Below are positions 25,901 to 34,853 of a stretch of DNA of 41,965 bases, one piece after another. The DNA lies in NCBI GenBank assembly GCA_910579115.1, contig CAJTSO010000014.1, forward strand, positions 3,203 through 45,167, in the 5' to 3' direction. The first letter of the stretch is position 1. The number at the start of each line of letters is the position of its first letter. The notes under the pieces are model-generated. The model had not been told where the DNA came from. It ran no database searches and saw only the letters and a list, made by a program, of their open reading frames with translations. Position numbers and translations under genes: made by a program. The stretch comes from an uncultured Selenomonadaceae bacterium. Its GTDB lineage: Bacteria > Bacillota > Negativicutes > Selenomonadales > Selenomonadaceae.

Positions 25901-27519
25901 TACAAAACCTCCTGCTCCTCTAACAGCCATTCATTTTCCCTGAGATACCCGGCGCATAACCGCCAATTTGACGGTACGCTGTCGCCCAAACCGGCATTTT
26001 TTATAATTTCCAAATACCGCCTGTACAGCGCTTTATCGGCTTCTGTTTCAACGTATGTCCCGTTTATCCGCTCATTCATTTCCCGAACTGCCTGGGCGAT
26101 TTCAGCCGGGCTGTTTTCTATCGCTTCAATTCCCTCATCCGCATACAGCCTGAAAATTCCATTGGGGAAAACTGAGTCGACCTCCTTACCCTTCTGTTCA
26201 TGCTGCAATATTTCCTTCAGGCTCAGGTAACGCTTCTTCTCTTTACTCCAAAATTTTTTTATTATCGCAAAATCCCGCTTTGGCGAAAAGCATGGCACGG
26301 CGTCGCATCTGGTGGTCAACAGGGCCGCGTTGACTATCAGTACAGGTTTTGCCAGCAGTGTCGGGAAAACCGTTATCCCAGACAGATTGCACACAAAGAA
26401 TTTGCAGTGCTCCGTCAAATACACGTCCATGAAATCACTGTATCCCAGGTTCGCGTAATCGATCGCTCCTTCTGCCTCAAAGGGTTTGGTAACGCCGGCT
26501 CCCATCCGGACGGCAAGCACTCCCTGACCGCGGAGATATTCTACTGCCTCATGGTAATTGTCAATACTGGCATTTCTAAATCTGCCGATAAACGCCTCGG
26601 TTGGCCTGTACCCTGCATTGTCAAGCCAGTATCCGGAATCCCTGCATGAGAAGCAAATATACTTGCCCGCTATGCCCAGGCGATTCGCCTGAATACGCCC
26701 TTGCCGTTCTTCAGCCTCCGTCAATTCTATAAGAGGGCTATCCACTCCTTCAAAATCTGATTCAGCTACATTACCAAAACCGGCTGCCAGGAACTGATCA
26801 TCCCAAATAATTCTTTCGGGATATTGTCTTATCACCAGCCGCCAGAAATCAACCGTGTCCCTGCTTATGACGGATATACCGCGGGCCTTCATCTTACTCA
26901 GAAGAAAGTCGTTTGGCGACGACAGGGGCCTGCCCACACCTACCGGGTAGTACAGATGGTAAACACCATCATTACCGCGTTGCGCCCTTTCGTCACAGTA
27001 AAATTTCCAGGAGCCCATAGGCCCCAGACTTCTTACGTCCATATTCCTTATCAGGATACTGTCATACTCTGACAGCAGCTTCTCTATTTGCTCCTGACAG
27101 TCACGTCCCCGTTCATCAGTCTCCCCTTGCGCTTCTGTCAGCACCGACAACCGCTTTTCATTTATCAGCCATTCATTCATCCGGGCCAAAGTGACCGCTG
27201 GAAGCGGCAGAATCCGCTGCTCTGAAATGCCTGATTCCTTCAGGCTGTTTGTCACTTCCTCCTGAAACCGCTCTGACAGGCTCAAAAGGACGATGAAGGA
27301 GGCCGGCCAATTAACGCTGTGCAGCTCATATACAGGGATCCCATAAATCACCTTATCCTGCGTTCCGTACGATGACACGATGAATCCGTCAACCGGTACC
27401 TTGTTTGCCTTGAGGTATTCCGCCGCGGTTCTCCCATGGACGGAAGCGCCATACAGGAACACATGCCCGGCGGACAGGCACTGCCGTATAAGTTCGTTCA
27501 TTTCCATAGCTGTCGTCAC
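25900..27519 (-). CDS. TIGR04372-type glycosyltransferase with N-terminal Rossmann-like domain
   Basis: 539 aa. GTG 27519 overlaps the preceding stop (GTGA); ATG 27507 is possible. Residues ~15-110 look like a small Rossmann domain (FLYGASVHGRTAAEYL, then IYGIPVYEL), as found in front of several sugar-modifying enzymes. The rest matches TIGR04372 glycosyltransferases: GRPLSSPNDFLL, YICFSCRDSGYW, the FRNASIDNYHEAVEYL pattern and VRMGAGVTKPF, with FFVCNLSGITVFPTLL near the donor site. It probably transfers one of the sugars made by the neighbouring heptose-like or radical SAM block. No membrane segment is seen. Donor and acceptor are unknown. Confidence 0.78.
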   Translation of the reverse strand: MTTAMEMNELIRQCLSAGHVFLYGASVHGRTAAEYLKANKVPVDGFIVSSYGTQDKVIYGIPVYELHSVNWPASFIVLLSLSERFQEEVTNSLKESGISEQRILPLPAVTLARMNEWLINEKRLSVLTEAQGETDERGRDCQEQIEKLLSEYDSILIRNMDVRSLGPMGSWKFYCDERAQRGNDGVYHLYYPVGVGRPLSSPNDFLLSKMKARGISVISRDTVDFWRLVIRQYPERIIWDDQFLAAGFGNVAESDFEGVDSPLIELTEAEERQGRIQANRLGIAGKYICFSCRDSGYWLDNAGYRPTEAFIGRFRNASIDNYHEAVEYLRGQGVLAVRMGAGVTKPFEAEGAIDYANLGYSDFMDVYLTEHCKFFVCNLSGITVFPTLLAKPVLIVNAALLTTRCDAVPCFSPKRDFAIIKKFWSKEKKRYLSLKEILQHEQKGKEVDSVFPNGIFRLYADEGIEAIENSPAEIAQAVREMNERINGTYVETEADKALYRRYLEIIKNAGLGDSVPSNWRLCAGYLRENEWLLEEQEVL

Positions 27520-29063
27520 ACATTCAGAATTGTACTTACAAATTTCAACAAATCAACCTTGTCCACGGGCCGGGAATTTCCCACCAAATTGGTTTTTATT
27601 GCCCCGGCCACATTTGCCACGAGGGTGGCAATATCTACCGGCAATTCTTTAACTGCCCCCAATGAAGCCAGAGAGTAAAAGGCGTCCCCTGCCCCCACCG
27701 TATCCTTCACATGCAGCGTCACGGCCGGGATATGGATCTTTTCCGTTTTATTCAAGCCCATTGCGCCGTCAGCCCCCAGGGTCACCCAGGCAACGGCGCT
27801 CTTTAGTTTACCGCTCAATTCACCCAGCAGCGCGTCATTCTCTTCGGTTGTCTGGCCAAAGGGAAGCCTGAGCTCCCGTTCATCCACCACGAATGCGTCT
27901 GCCCGATGATATTTTGAAATTACATTCATCCCGTTGTTGGAGGAATTCGTCTGGCAATTAACGGCCAGATATTTGGCCCCGCCCTCAATTATTCTGATGG
28001 CTTTATCGTCCAGCAAGCCGTGGCCATAATCGCAGACCACCACCAGGTCGTGTTTGGGCAATTCATCCTGTAATTGACTGTAAAATTGACTGTAGTCGAC
28101 CTGCTTTATACCTTCTACATCCAATAATTTATTGACGGAAAACAGCTTCTCGTATTCCTGCCTCAGCGGATGCTGTTTTATATATCTTCGCTTTACCGGG
28201 GTAATAAAGCGGGAATCCCTTACCAGCTTACAGTCAATCGACCCCCCCCCCATTTTTTCATTGATAAGCCTCTCAATATCAGGCTCTCCCCCGGTCATGG
28301 ACAACAGGGACACCTTCCCGGCAAAGCCCGCCAGATGCCGGGCAATGGCCAAAGAGCCCCCTGCGTACCGCTCCATATAATCAAAGCGGGTTGACATGGC
28401 CGCGTCTTTGGTGGTAAGCCCCTGAACCTTGCAAAATACGTAATCGTCTATGATAACGTCGCCGATTACCAGTACGTTCAAAGCCCCGAAGCTGTCAACC
28501 ATTTTGCGAATCTGTTCCGCCAGGTCGTTTCCATACTTTTTTCTAAGGCCCCGCGCCGTTTCCAGAACCTCTTCCGGCAGCGCTCCAAAGAAATTATTCA
28601 GCAGCTTTGTAGAGCTGTAAACTTCCCCATGGGTAAAATATATTCTTCCGCCGTATTTCTCCACGATTTCCCGCTCGGGGCCGATATTTCCCGTAACGTC
28701 ATTTTCCGCCGCCGCGTATTCCTGCCCCTTTACATAAACGTCAGGCTGGACAATTTTCACGATTTCATGAACGGTAACCGCCTCGCTGAGCAGCACATAG
28801 TCCACGCATTCCAGATTTGCCAGGAAGTTCATTCTCTGCTGGTCGTTAAAATATGGCCGGCCGGGGCCCTTGTTGACGAATTTTGCCGCCGTTACCGAAA
28901 CTGCCAAAACATCACCCTGCGCTTTTGCCTCCTGCAAGTGCTCGATGTGGCCGTAATGCAGTAAATCAAACACGCCGTGACAAAGGACGGCTTTTTTATT
29001 TTCCCTTCGCAGGCTCTCTCTTATTTTCGCAAACTCTTCCCGTGAAACAATTTTCTTCTCCAT
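27516..29063 (-). CDS. HldE-like bifunctional protein with swapped domains (nucleotidyltransferase then PfkB kinase)
   Basis: 515 aa. Residues ~1-165 are a cytidylyltransferase-like nucleotidyltransferase (VLCHGVFDLLHYGHIEHL with the HxGH motif, and VYVKGQEY). Residues ~190-510 are a PfkB/ribokinase-type sugar kinase (VLVIGDVIIDDYVF, YAGGSLAIARHLAGF, and the catalytic DTVGAGDAFY). Classic HldE has kinase first and nucleotidyltransferase last, so this order is reversed. Together with the SIS isomerase two genes upstream it suggests an NDP-heptose or heptose-like sugar; GmhB phosphatase is absent. A 10-G tract sits inside the kinase part, currently in frame. Stop and next start overlap by 4 nt. 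Confidence 0.85.
   Translation of the reverse strand: MEKKIVSREEFAKIRESLRRENKKAVLCHGVFDLLHYGHIEHLQEAKAQGDVLAVSVTAAKFVNKGPGRPYFNDQQRMNFLANLECVDYVLLSEAVTVHEIVKIVQPDVYVKGQEYAAAENDVTGNIGPEREIVEKYGGRIYFTHGEVYSSTKLLNNFFGALPEEVLETARGLRKKYGNDLAEQIRKMVDSFGALNVLVIGDVIIDDYVFCKVQGLTTKDAAMSTRFDYMERYAGGSLAIARHLAGFAGKVSLLSMTGGEPDIERLINEKMGGGSIDCKLVRDSRFITPVKRRYIKQHPLRQEYEKLFSVNKLLDVEGIKQVDYSQFYSQLQDELPKHDLVVVCDYGHGLLDDKAIRIIEGGAKYLAVNCQTNSSNNGMNVISKYHRADAFVVDERELRLPFGQTTEENDALLGELSGKLKSAVAWVTLGADGAMGLNKTEKIHIPAVTLHVKDTVGAGDAFYSLASLGAVKELPVDIATLVANVAGAIKTNLVGNSRPVDKVDLLKFVSTILNV
28242..28251 (-). repeat. 10-G homopolymer tract in the HldE-like gene
   Basis: Ten C on the plus strand, read ATG-GGG-GGG-GGG on the coding strand (MGGGS, in the kinase domain). 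In frame as given. A change of one base would truncate the kinase half and leave the nucleotidyltransferase half. Confidence 0.9.
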
Positions 29064-29076
29064 ATACAGCTTCCTT

Positions 29077-30072
29077 TTATCTGCTCAAGTATTTGAACCA
29101 ATCTGCCGTGGCTTCCTTAATAGTGTCCGGCGTCCAAACCGGCGCTTTCCGCCAGTAATCGATATTGTCGAGGATATGCTGCACGCCTTCCTCCAGGGTT
29201 ACCCTGGGGCGCCAATTCAACATGGCGTTGATTTTCGTTGTGTCCGCCCAGGTGCAGTCCGGTTCTCCCGGCCGCTTGGGAATATGGACTATCGTGTCTT
29301 CCGTCCCGCCTAATAACTCAACCAGGCGATTGACCGAATACGTATGCTCGCTCCCCACGTTGAATCTTTCTCCGGCCACATCGGATTTTGCGGCGGTTAT
29401 GAAGGCGTCCACGATGTCCGTCACATAAGTAAAGTCCCGTGTCTGCTCCCCTGTTCCTACTACCGTAAAGGGCTTTCCCGCCAGCTTCTGGCCCAGGAAG
29501 ACCCCGAAAACCGCCCCATAGGTTCCCGACGTTCTGGAGCGGGGTCCGTAAACATTAAAAAGGCAGAGCGATACTACCGGAAGCTTGTATACCTTGGCCC
29601 AGTGCAGCGCCAGCTCTTCGCCGAGCCGCTTTGTCAGGGCATAGGGATACTCCGGTCGAATGTCTGCCTTTTCGTCTGTTGGATATTTGTCGGGAATGCC
29701 GTAGCAGGAGGATGAGGCCGTGTACAGGAACCGTTTTACATTAGCCGCTGTCGCCGCCTGCAATACGGAAAACGTCCCGTCCACATTTGAATGAAAATAT
29801 TCCTGGGGCTTTTGAATGGACGGCACAATATCCGCCAGGGCCGCCAGATGAAATACCCAATCGACCCCTGCAAAGAGCGGGGCGATGGTCTCATAATCGC
29901 AAATATCTGCCTGCACTATTTTCAGCTTGTCGTTGCCCTTCTGATGGTCGAGATTTTCCAGCCGTCCGGTACTGCAATTATCGATTACGATTACTTCATG
30001 ACCTTCAGCTAAAAGCCGGTCCACAATATGGGAGCCGATAAACCCGCAGCCGCCTGTTACAAGAGATTTCAT
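29077..30072 (-). CDS. NAD-dependent nucleotide-sugar epimerase (SDR)
   Basis: 331 aa, close in length to UDP-glucose 4-epimerase-like and heptose-modifying SDRs. Visible: SLVTGGCGFIGSHIVDRLL at the N-terminus, TASSSCYG, YPYALTKRLGEE as the YxxxK site, and RDFTYVTDIVDAF. The start overlaps the SIS gene stop (ATGA). It lies between the SIS isomerase and HldE-like genes, so it may act on their product. GalE-like, decarboxylase-like and heptose epimerase roles cannot be told apart by reading. Confidence 0.85.
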   Translation of the reverse strand: MKSLVTGGCGFIGSHIVDRLLAEGHEVIVIDNCSTGRLENLDHQKGNDKLKIVQADICDYETIAPLFAGVDWVFHLAALADIVPSIQKPQEYFHSNVDGTFSVLQAATAANVKRFLYTASSSCYGIPDKYPTDEKADIRPEYPYALTKRLGEELALHWAKVYKLPVVSLCLFNVYGPRSRTSGTYGAVFGVFLGQKLAGKPFTVVGTGEQTRDFTYVTDIVDAFITAAKSDVAGERFNVGSEHTYSVNRLVELLGGTEDTIVHIPKRPGEPDCTWADTTKINAMLNWRPRVTLEEGVQHILDNIDYWRKAPVWTPDTIKEATADWFKYLSR

Positions 30073-30626
30073 TTTTCGTTCTCCTTATCCATCGCCATTA
30101 TTTCATCCACAATCTGCTGCAATATCAGGTTGTGAATCGATTCTACGATTCCATACTCCATCGAAGGAACGTAAATATTACAATCGCCCAAAGGCCGGAG
30201 CTTATTATCCGGCTTAAATCCGGACAGGGTAATCACCTTACAGCCTTTTTCCTTCGCTATCCGCACCGCTTCAAGGATATTAGGGGAATTTCCCGAGCTG
30301 GATATTGCGACAAGCAGATCGCCTTTTTCCGCCACTATCTCCAGTTGTTTACTAAAGACATATTCGTATCCGTAGTCGTTCCCCAGACAGGTAAGGGTGG
30401 GCGCGTCGTGCATACTATGGGTTTTCATTCTGCCGTTCTTGAGGAAATCCGCCGTCATGTGCATGGCGATTCCCGCGCTGCCCCCATTGCCTATGAAGTA
30501 AACGTTGCCCCGGTTTTCCCTGCAGGCTTCAAATCCATCCACAAGCCGCCGCAGGAGAAAATCGTCAAGAAGCTTTTCATTTAACATTGTATTCTGTAAT
30601 GCCGCCATCAACCGTTCTCTGTACAT
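30069..30626 (-). CDS. SIS-domain phosphosugar isomerase, GmhA-like
   Basis: About 185 aa from ATG 30626 (AAGG 7 nt upstream; a GTG at 30632 is possible). GmhA turns sedoheptulose 7-phosphate into D-glycero-D-manno-heptose 7-phosphate. Marks: VYFIGNGGSAGIAMHMTADF, LLVAISSSGNSPNILEAV and a C-terminal VESIHNLILQQIVDEI helix with the family His/Gln. It precedes an SDR and an HldE-like gene, giving three of the enzymes for an activated heptose. DiaA or other SIS proteins look similar, but the setting favours GmhA. Confidence 0.82.
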   Translation of the reverse strand: MYRERLMAALQNTMLNEKLLDDFLLRRLVDGFEACRENRGNVYFIGNGGSAGIAMHMTADFLKNGRMKTHSMHDAPTLTCLGNDYGYEYVFSKQLEIVAEKGDLLVAISSSGNSPNILEAVRIAKEKGCKVITLSGFKPDNKLRPLGDCNIYVPSMEYGIVESIHNLILQQIVDEIMAMDKENEK

Positions 30627-30652
30627 AATCACACCTTCTTCCTGAACTCAGC

Positions 30653-31687
30653 TTACAAAAAATCGGCCTGTGCCTTTTCGAAATCTTCCAGCCTTCCGAT
30701 ATCCATCCAATATTCTCTGATCGGAAAGATTAAAGCCTTTTCCTTCCGCTCAATCATATCATTAAACAGGTCTGTCATATCATAATATCTATCCGGAGGC
30801 ACCAGCTTAATCATATCCGGGGAAACAACATATATTCCGGCATTCACAAATTCCGTATAACCCGGCTTCTCCCTGAGCCCGGTAATATTCCATCCATCAA
30901 ATTTCACCACCCCGTATGGTAAGCGGTAGCTGTACTCTCTCACGCACATAGTCGCCTGCCCGTGCCGGTTATAGTGAAACTCCAGCAATTGATGGAAATC
31001 TACCTTTGTCAGCAGATCTCCATTCATCACGATCACCGGCTCTTTTATCGTGTCCGGCAGCAGGCTTAACGCGCCGGCCGTGCCTAACCGCTTGTTCTCC
31101 TCTAAATAGGTGACGTTTACTCCAAAGCCTTCCCCCGCGCCAAAGTATTCCTTTATCACCTCGGCCTTATAATTGACAGAGAAATAGAAATCCCTGAACC
31201 CTTCCTCTATAAAGCTTTCCAGTATTATCTGAAGTATCGGCTTGGAGCCGAGCTTCAACATGGGCTTGGGGCAGGTATCAGTGAGCGGGCGGAGCCTTGT
31301 CCCCAGCCCGCCTGCCATTATCAATACCGGATTTGTCCGCGCGCTGGTGATCTCAAAATCAGCAGGCACTTTCAAATCAACAACCACGCCATCATCAACG
31401 ACAGGCAGCTGCTTCACCTTCCACTCCCGCATTTTGGCCAAAACCGTCTGCGGGTCCCGTTCCCCTGCCAGAAATTTCGGCGCTCTATTCATGATCCGGT
31501 CAACGGGAGAATCCATGCTTACTCCATTAAGTATGGCCTGCCGCACATCGTAATCGGTAACCGTCCCCAACAGTTTGCCGTCTCCGCCAACGACTATCGC
31601 AATTCTGGCGATTGTAGAATCTATGACTCTGACGGCCTCCGTAATGTTCTGTTCCTGCGTCACCAGGCATTTTTTCCATTCCTGCAT
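30653..31687 (-). CDS. ptmE: CBS-domain sugar-1-phosphate nucleotidyltransferase, PtmE-like
   Basis: About 344 aa from ATG 31687, with GGGGAGG 7 nt upstream. Residues ~1-110 hold a pair of CBS motifs (IAIVVGGDGKLLGTVTDYDV, then VKQLPVVDDG). The rest is a nucleotidyltransferase with LIMAGGLGTRLRPLTDTCPKPML, VMNGDLLTKVDF and VNAGIYVVSP. This CBS-plus-transferase layout is that of PtmE, which makes GDP-glucosamine at the start of the Campylobacter legionaminic-acid path. Here it sits with the leg genes. A heptose guanylyltransferase (HddC) is an alternative because heptose-like genes follow. Confidence 0.8.
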   Translation of the reverse strand: MQEWKKCLVTQEQNITEAVRVIDSTIARIAIVVGGDGKLLGTVTDYDVRQAILNGVSMDSPVDRIMNRAPKFLAGERDPQTVLAKMREWKVKQLPVVDDGVVVDLKVPADFEITSARTNPVLIMAGGLGTRLRPLTDTCPKPMLKLGSKPILQIILESFIEEGFRDFYFSVNYKAEVIKEYFGAGEGFGVNVTYLEENKRLGTAGALSLLPDTIKEPVIVMNGDLLTKVDFHQLLEFHYNRHGQATMCVREYSYRLPYGVVKFDGWNITGLREKPGYTEFVNAGIYVVSPDMIKLVPPDRYYDMTDLFNDMIERKEKALIFPIREYWMDIGRLEDFEKAQADFL

Positions 31688-31722
31688 TTTACCGCCTCCC
31701 CGAAATCCATTCAGACGTTCAG

Positions 31723-32670
31723 TTATGCAGAGCATCCCTTGGCGAGCTTCAAAACTTCAACAGCGTGACTGATCGTTGAATCGTTTGCAATTTTCCCGTC
31801 AGCTATATCCATAAAGTGCCGCAGCTCTCTTTTTTGAGCGTCGTCCCTTTCACCGGGCAGCTGGACTGTTTCGCCCGATTTCTTCCAGCGGATACATCCA
31901 TTTAATATATCCGCGTCTATTACATCGTCGTTTGTATATAACCTCAAAAGCCTTTCGCTGCTTCGCCCAAAATAATCCAAATGCAGCTCCACAACCTTAT
32001 CTTCATATCCGGCAATATATACCGCCAGATCGTCGCTGTTTATATCGAGTCTTGAAAACGTACCGCCAATATAGCTGACACCCTTCGGCATTCCAAACAG
32101 GAAAGTCAGGTAGTCCCACTCGTGAATCAGATCGATTGCCACGCCGCCGCCCATTTCCGCGCGGGCGCTGTAGGTTTTGCGGTAGTCGGTACCGGGGCGC
32201 CAGTCCGGCAGATAGCTGGAGGATATTGCTCTCACCGATATTACTTCATCAGCAGGGATATTGCTCTTCACGTACTGTAAGACTCGATTATACCTTAGAG
32301 GGCAGGCAACATAACACTGTACATGCTCAGGTATGGCCAGGGCTCTGACATCGTACCCGACACCGTCAAACACAGGCTTCTCTATGAACAGCGCGCGAGC
32401 CTGCGGCGCGCATTTCCTAATTGTCTCATAGTGAAGCAACGTGGGGTTCGTAATAAAAACATAATCGTATGCTTCCCTGCCCCATTCGTCCGCAACGAAG
32501 CTATTGCGGATAAGGTCCTTTATATCATGTTCGGTAATTTCCTGCGCCCTGTGCCTGTATATATCGATTGTAAAACCTTCGCCCCGCTCCGCCAGTACCG
32601 CCTTCAGGTTTCTTATATGGCGCTTTGCAATAGAGCCCAATCCCCAAAAAGCTATTTTTACTCCGCTCAT
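31723..32670 (-). CDS. Gfo/Idh/MocA-family oxidoreductase
   Basis: 315 aa. The NAD(P)-binding start is VKIAFWGLGSIAKRHIRNL. FIEKPVF carries the family EKP motif, and the second domain has AEMGGGVAIDLIHEWDYL. The ATG at 32670 follows GAGG with 7 nt spacing. It shares SSYLPDWRPG with the HVGQYLPDWHPW segment of the gene upstream, so the two are likely related and may form one enzyme or act in sequence. In legionaminate islands such a gene (ptmF-type) is common, acting on an amino-sugar precursor. The exact reaction is uncertain. Confidence 0.82.
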   Translation of the reverse strand: MSGVKIAFWGLGSIAKRHIRNLKAVLAERGEGFTIDIYRHRAQEITEHDIKDLIRNSFVADEWGREAYDYVFITNPTLLHYETIRKCAPQARALFIEKPVFDGVGYDVRALAIPEHVQCYVACPLRYNRVLQYVKSNIPADEVISVRAISSSYLPDWRPGTDYRKTYSARAEMGGGVAIDLIHEWDYLTFLFGMPKGVSYIGGTFSRLDINSDDLAVYIAGYEDKVVELHLDYFGRSSERLLRLYTNDDVIDADILNGCIRWKKSGETVQLPGERDDAQKRELRHFMDIADGKIANDSTISHAVEVLKLAKGCSA

Positions 32671-32679
32671 ACCATTTCC

Positions 32680-33696
32680 TCAGTCTCGTTCAATTTTATC
32701 TATAACTGACAATATGTAAGCGTCATCCTCAAATCCGTATTCAGATTTTTCTCTTCCCTCTATCTCGCCTAAAAATATCTCCAATTCTTTTTTGTAAGCA
32801 TTTTCCACAACATACTCCGCATATCCTGGCTGGTGGAGGGCATCAGCCGCCTCGTACAAATTCACCGCGGACAGCTGCTTCGTCTCTATATCATACCGCT
32901 TCAGGCCAAAAGGCGTCCCGTCCCACGAAATATACAGATCCTCGCCGAACACTTCAAAAGCCCTGGTGGCCTTTCGAGTAACGACATCTGCAATAATCGA
33001 ACCCTGCACACCGGACGTATGCTCTACCAACAAAACATAACTATCGTTGTAGGTTGTCTTAAGCGACGTCTTTTTCCCCTTTTTTACCGAAACGGATCTA
33101 AACTGGCCAAAGGTTTTATAGAGCCAGGGAAAATCTATCGCCATTATTTCCCTGCAGCCGTTCGTCCGGCTGTCGCCGACAAAATATTCCGTGTAGTTTT
33201 CCCACGGATGCCAATCCGGCAGATATTGTCCGACGTGATAGCTATACGTCAGGTCTGACCTGCTCTCCGCCACCTTTTGCCGAATATAGTTTATTTCGTC
33301 CCTGTACAGAAAGGTGGACGACAAAAATAACACTCTCCCCTGTTCTGCCGCCAAACTGATATTTTCATCGTATTGGTCCGTCACAAGGTTTAATTCGGTG
33401 AATACGTGCAAGCCCTGCCGCAGGCACTTATCAATAAGCACTGCGTGAGAAAGCGGCGATGTTGAGATAACCGCGCAGTCGCAGCCCCTGTCGAATGCAG
33501 TCTGCAAGTCTCCGCAGACTGCAATCCCGTAAAGGTTCTCCGCTTCATGCCTGCGGTCATCTCTGGTATCGACGCCGGTAATCTCTATTGTTTCATCTAT
33601 CTGTTTAAGAAGCCGGATCCGCCGCTTGCCCATGGAACCAAGCCCGATAACAACGATGCGCAAAATACCTCTCTCCCATCTTCCTGTGAAGGTCAT
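32680..33696 (-). CDS. Gfo/Idh/MocA-family oxidoreductase
   Basis: 338 aa if it starts at ATG 33696, which overlaps the legG stop (ATGA); a TTG at 33663, close behind GAGAGG, would give LRIVVIGLGSMGKRRIRLL directly at the cofactor fold and 327 aa. The usual EKP triad is replaced by TELNL at that place (HVFTELNLVTDQ), so the catalytic lysine seems to be missing. CREIMAIDFPWLYKTFG marks the second domain. It stands next to a second, intact Gfo/Idh gene. It might be a non-catalytic partner or an oxidoreductase with an unusual mechanism. Confidence 0.78.
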   Translation of the reverse strand: MTFTGRWERGILRIVVIGLGSMGKRRIRLLKQIDETIEITGVDTRDDRRHEAENLYGIAVCGDLQTAFDRGCDCAVISTSPLSHAVLIDKCLRQGLHVFTELNLVTDQYDENISLAAEQGRVLFLSSTFLYRDEINYIRQKVAESRSDLTYSYHVGQYLPDWHPWENYTEYFVGDSRTNGCREIMAIDFPWLYKTFGQFRSVSVKKGKKTSLKTTYNDSYVLLVEHTSGVQGSIIADVVTRKATRAFEVFGEDLYISWDGTPFGLKRYDIETKQLSAVNLYEAADALHQPGYAEYVVENAYKKELEIFLGEIEGREKSEYGFEDDAYILSVIDKIERD

Positions 33697-34853
33697 CTAA
33701 TGTCATAAAATGTCTTTTTCAAATCGACTCTGTTTTCTACAAAGGTCTTTTTTATTACATCTATGATTTTTTCAGTTGTATTACCATCACCGTATGGATT
33801 GACAACCGGTTCTCCTTCCTGATGAAAATCCTTCGACATTGCCTTTTTGACAGCCTCACTGACAGCCGCGGTTTCCGGCACGCAGTTCAATACGCTTTCA
33901 GCTTGCAGCCGTCCCTTCTGCCTGTCTCCGATATTTATTGTCGGTATATTGAAAGACGGAGCCTCGATTATTCCGCTGGATGAATTTCCAATGACCAGGG
34001 CCGCATACTTCAACGCGCTTAAATATCTGACCTTTCCCAAAGAGTCAAAGGAAACAGCATTTTTGTGTTTCGCGGTAAACTCATCAGTCATTTGATTTAT
34101 AACGCGCCCGTCCCGGTCGGCATTTGCCTTTGTGATGATATACTGCAATTCAGGATGCGCTTCAAAGGCTTTCAGTACCTCCGCATACTGATCTCCCGCG
34201 GTTTCCTGTTCCAGCGTTACCGGATGGAACGTCACCACCGCATAAGGCTTATCAAGCGGAAGGTTCAGGCTCTTTTCCAAATCCTCCCTGCCAAGAAGCC
34301 TGGTTTTCAGGGCATTCTCTACCCCTATAGCCCCGACGTTAAACACCCTGTCAGGACTTTCCCCCAGCTGGATGACCCTTCGTCTGTATTCCTCAGTACT
34401 GGTAAAGTGAAGGTAGCTCATTTTTGTAATAGCGTGACGGATGGCCTCATCAACCGCCCCTTCGGTCGTTTCTCCGCCGTACAGGTGAATTATCGGTATA
34501 CATTCGTTCATGGCCGCGCAGCATACCGCCAAGGTTTCATAACGGTCACCCAGTACCATCAACGCATCAGGCCGGTTCTCGGAGAAGTAATCGGCAAAGC
34601 CAATCATCGCCAGTCCCATGCTCTTGGAAATGGCCGCCGGCGTATCCCCGCTGAGAAGGGTCTCTATTTTCCTGTCAATCTTCACTTTGTCCTTTTCAAT
34701 TTCCCTGAAGGTCAGCCCAAATTCCGGAGATAAATGGGCTCCGGTAACAATGACTCGAACGTCAAAAGCATCACCGTCTTGAAGTCCTTTGATAATCGGG
34801 CTGAGGAGTCCATATTCAGCCCGCGTTGCGGTAAGCACTGCAATTTTTTTCAT
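33693..34853 (-). CDS. legG: Hydrolysing NDP-sugar 2-epimerase (LegG/NeuC family)
   Basis: 386 aa. In the legionaminate path it releases the nucleotide and gives 2,4-diacetamido-2,4,6-trideoxymannose. Family marks are VLTATRAEYGLLSPII, VLGDRYETLAVC, HLYGGETTEGAVDEAIRHA and GNSSSGIIEAPSF. The start overlaps the legI stop (ATGA). NeuC of sialic-acid synthesis is the nearest alternative; the presence of legB and legC favours legionaminate. Confidence 0.9.
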   Translation of the reverse strand: MKKIAVLTATRAEYGLLSPIIKGLQDGDAFDVRVIVTGAHLSPEFGLTFREIEKDKVKIDRKIETLLSGDTPAAISKSMGLAMIGFADYFSENRPDALMVLGDRYETLAVCCAAMNECIPIIHLYGGETTEGAVDEAIRHAITKMSYLHFTSTEEYRRRVIQLGESPDRVFNVGAIGVENALKTRLLGREDLEKSLNLPLDKPYAVVTFHPVTLEQETAGDQYAEVLKAFEAHPELQYIITKANADRDGRVINQMTDEFTAKHKNAVSFDSLGKVRYLSALKYAALVIGNSSSGIIEAPSFNIPTINIGDRQKGRLQAESVLNCVPETAAVSEAVKKAMSKDFHQEGEPVVNPYGDGNTTEKIIDVIKKTFVENRVDLKKTFYDIR

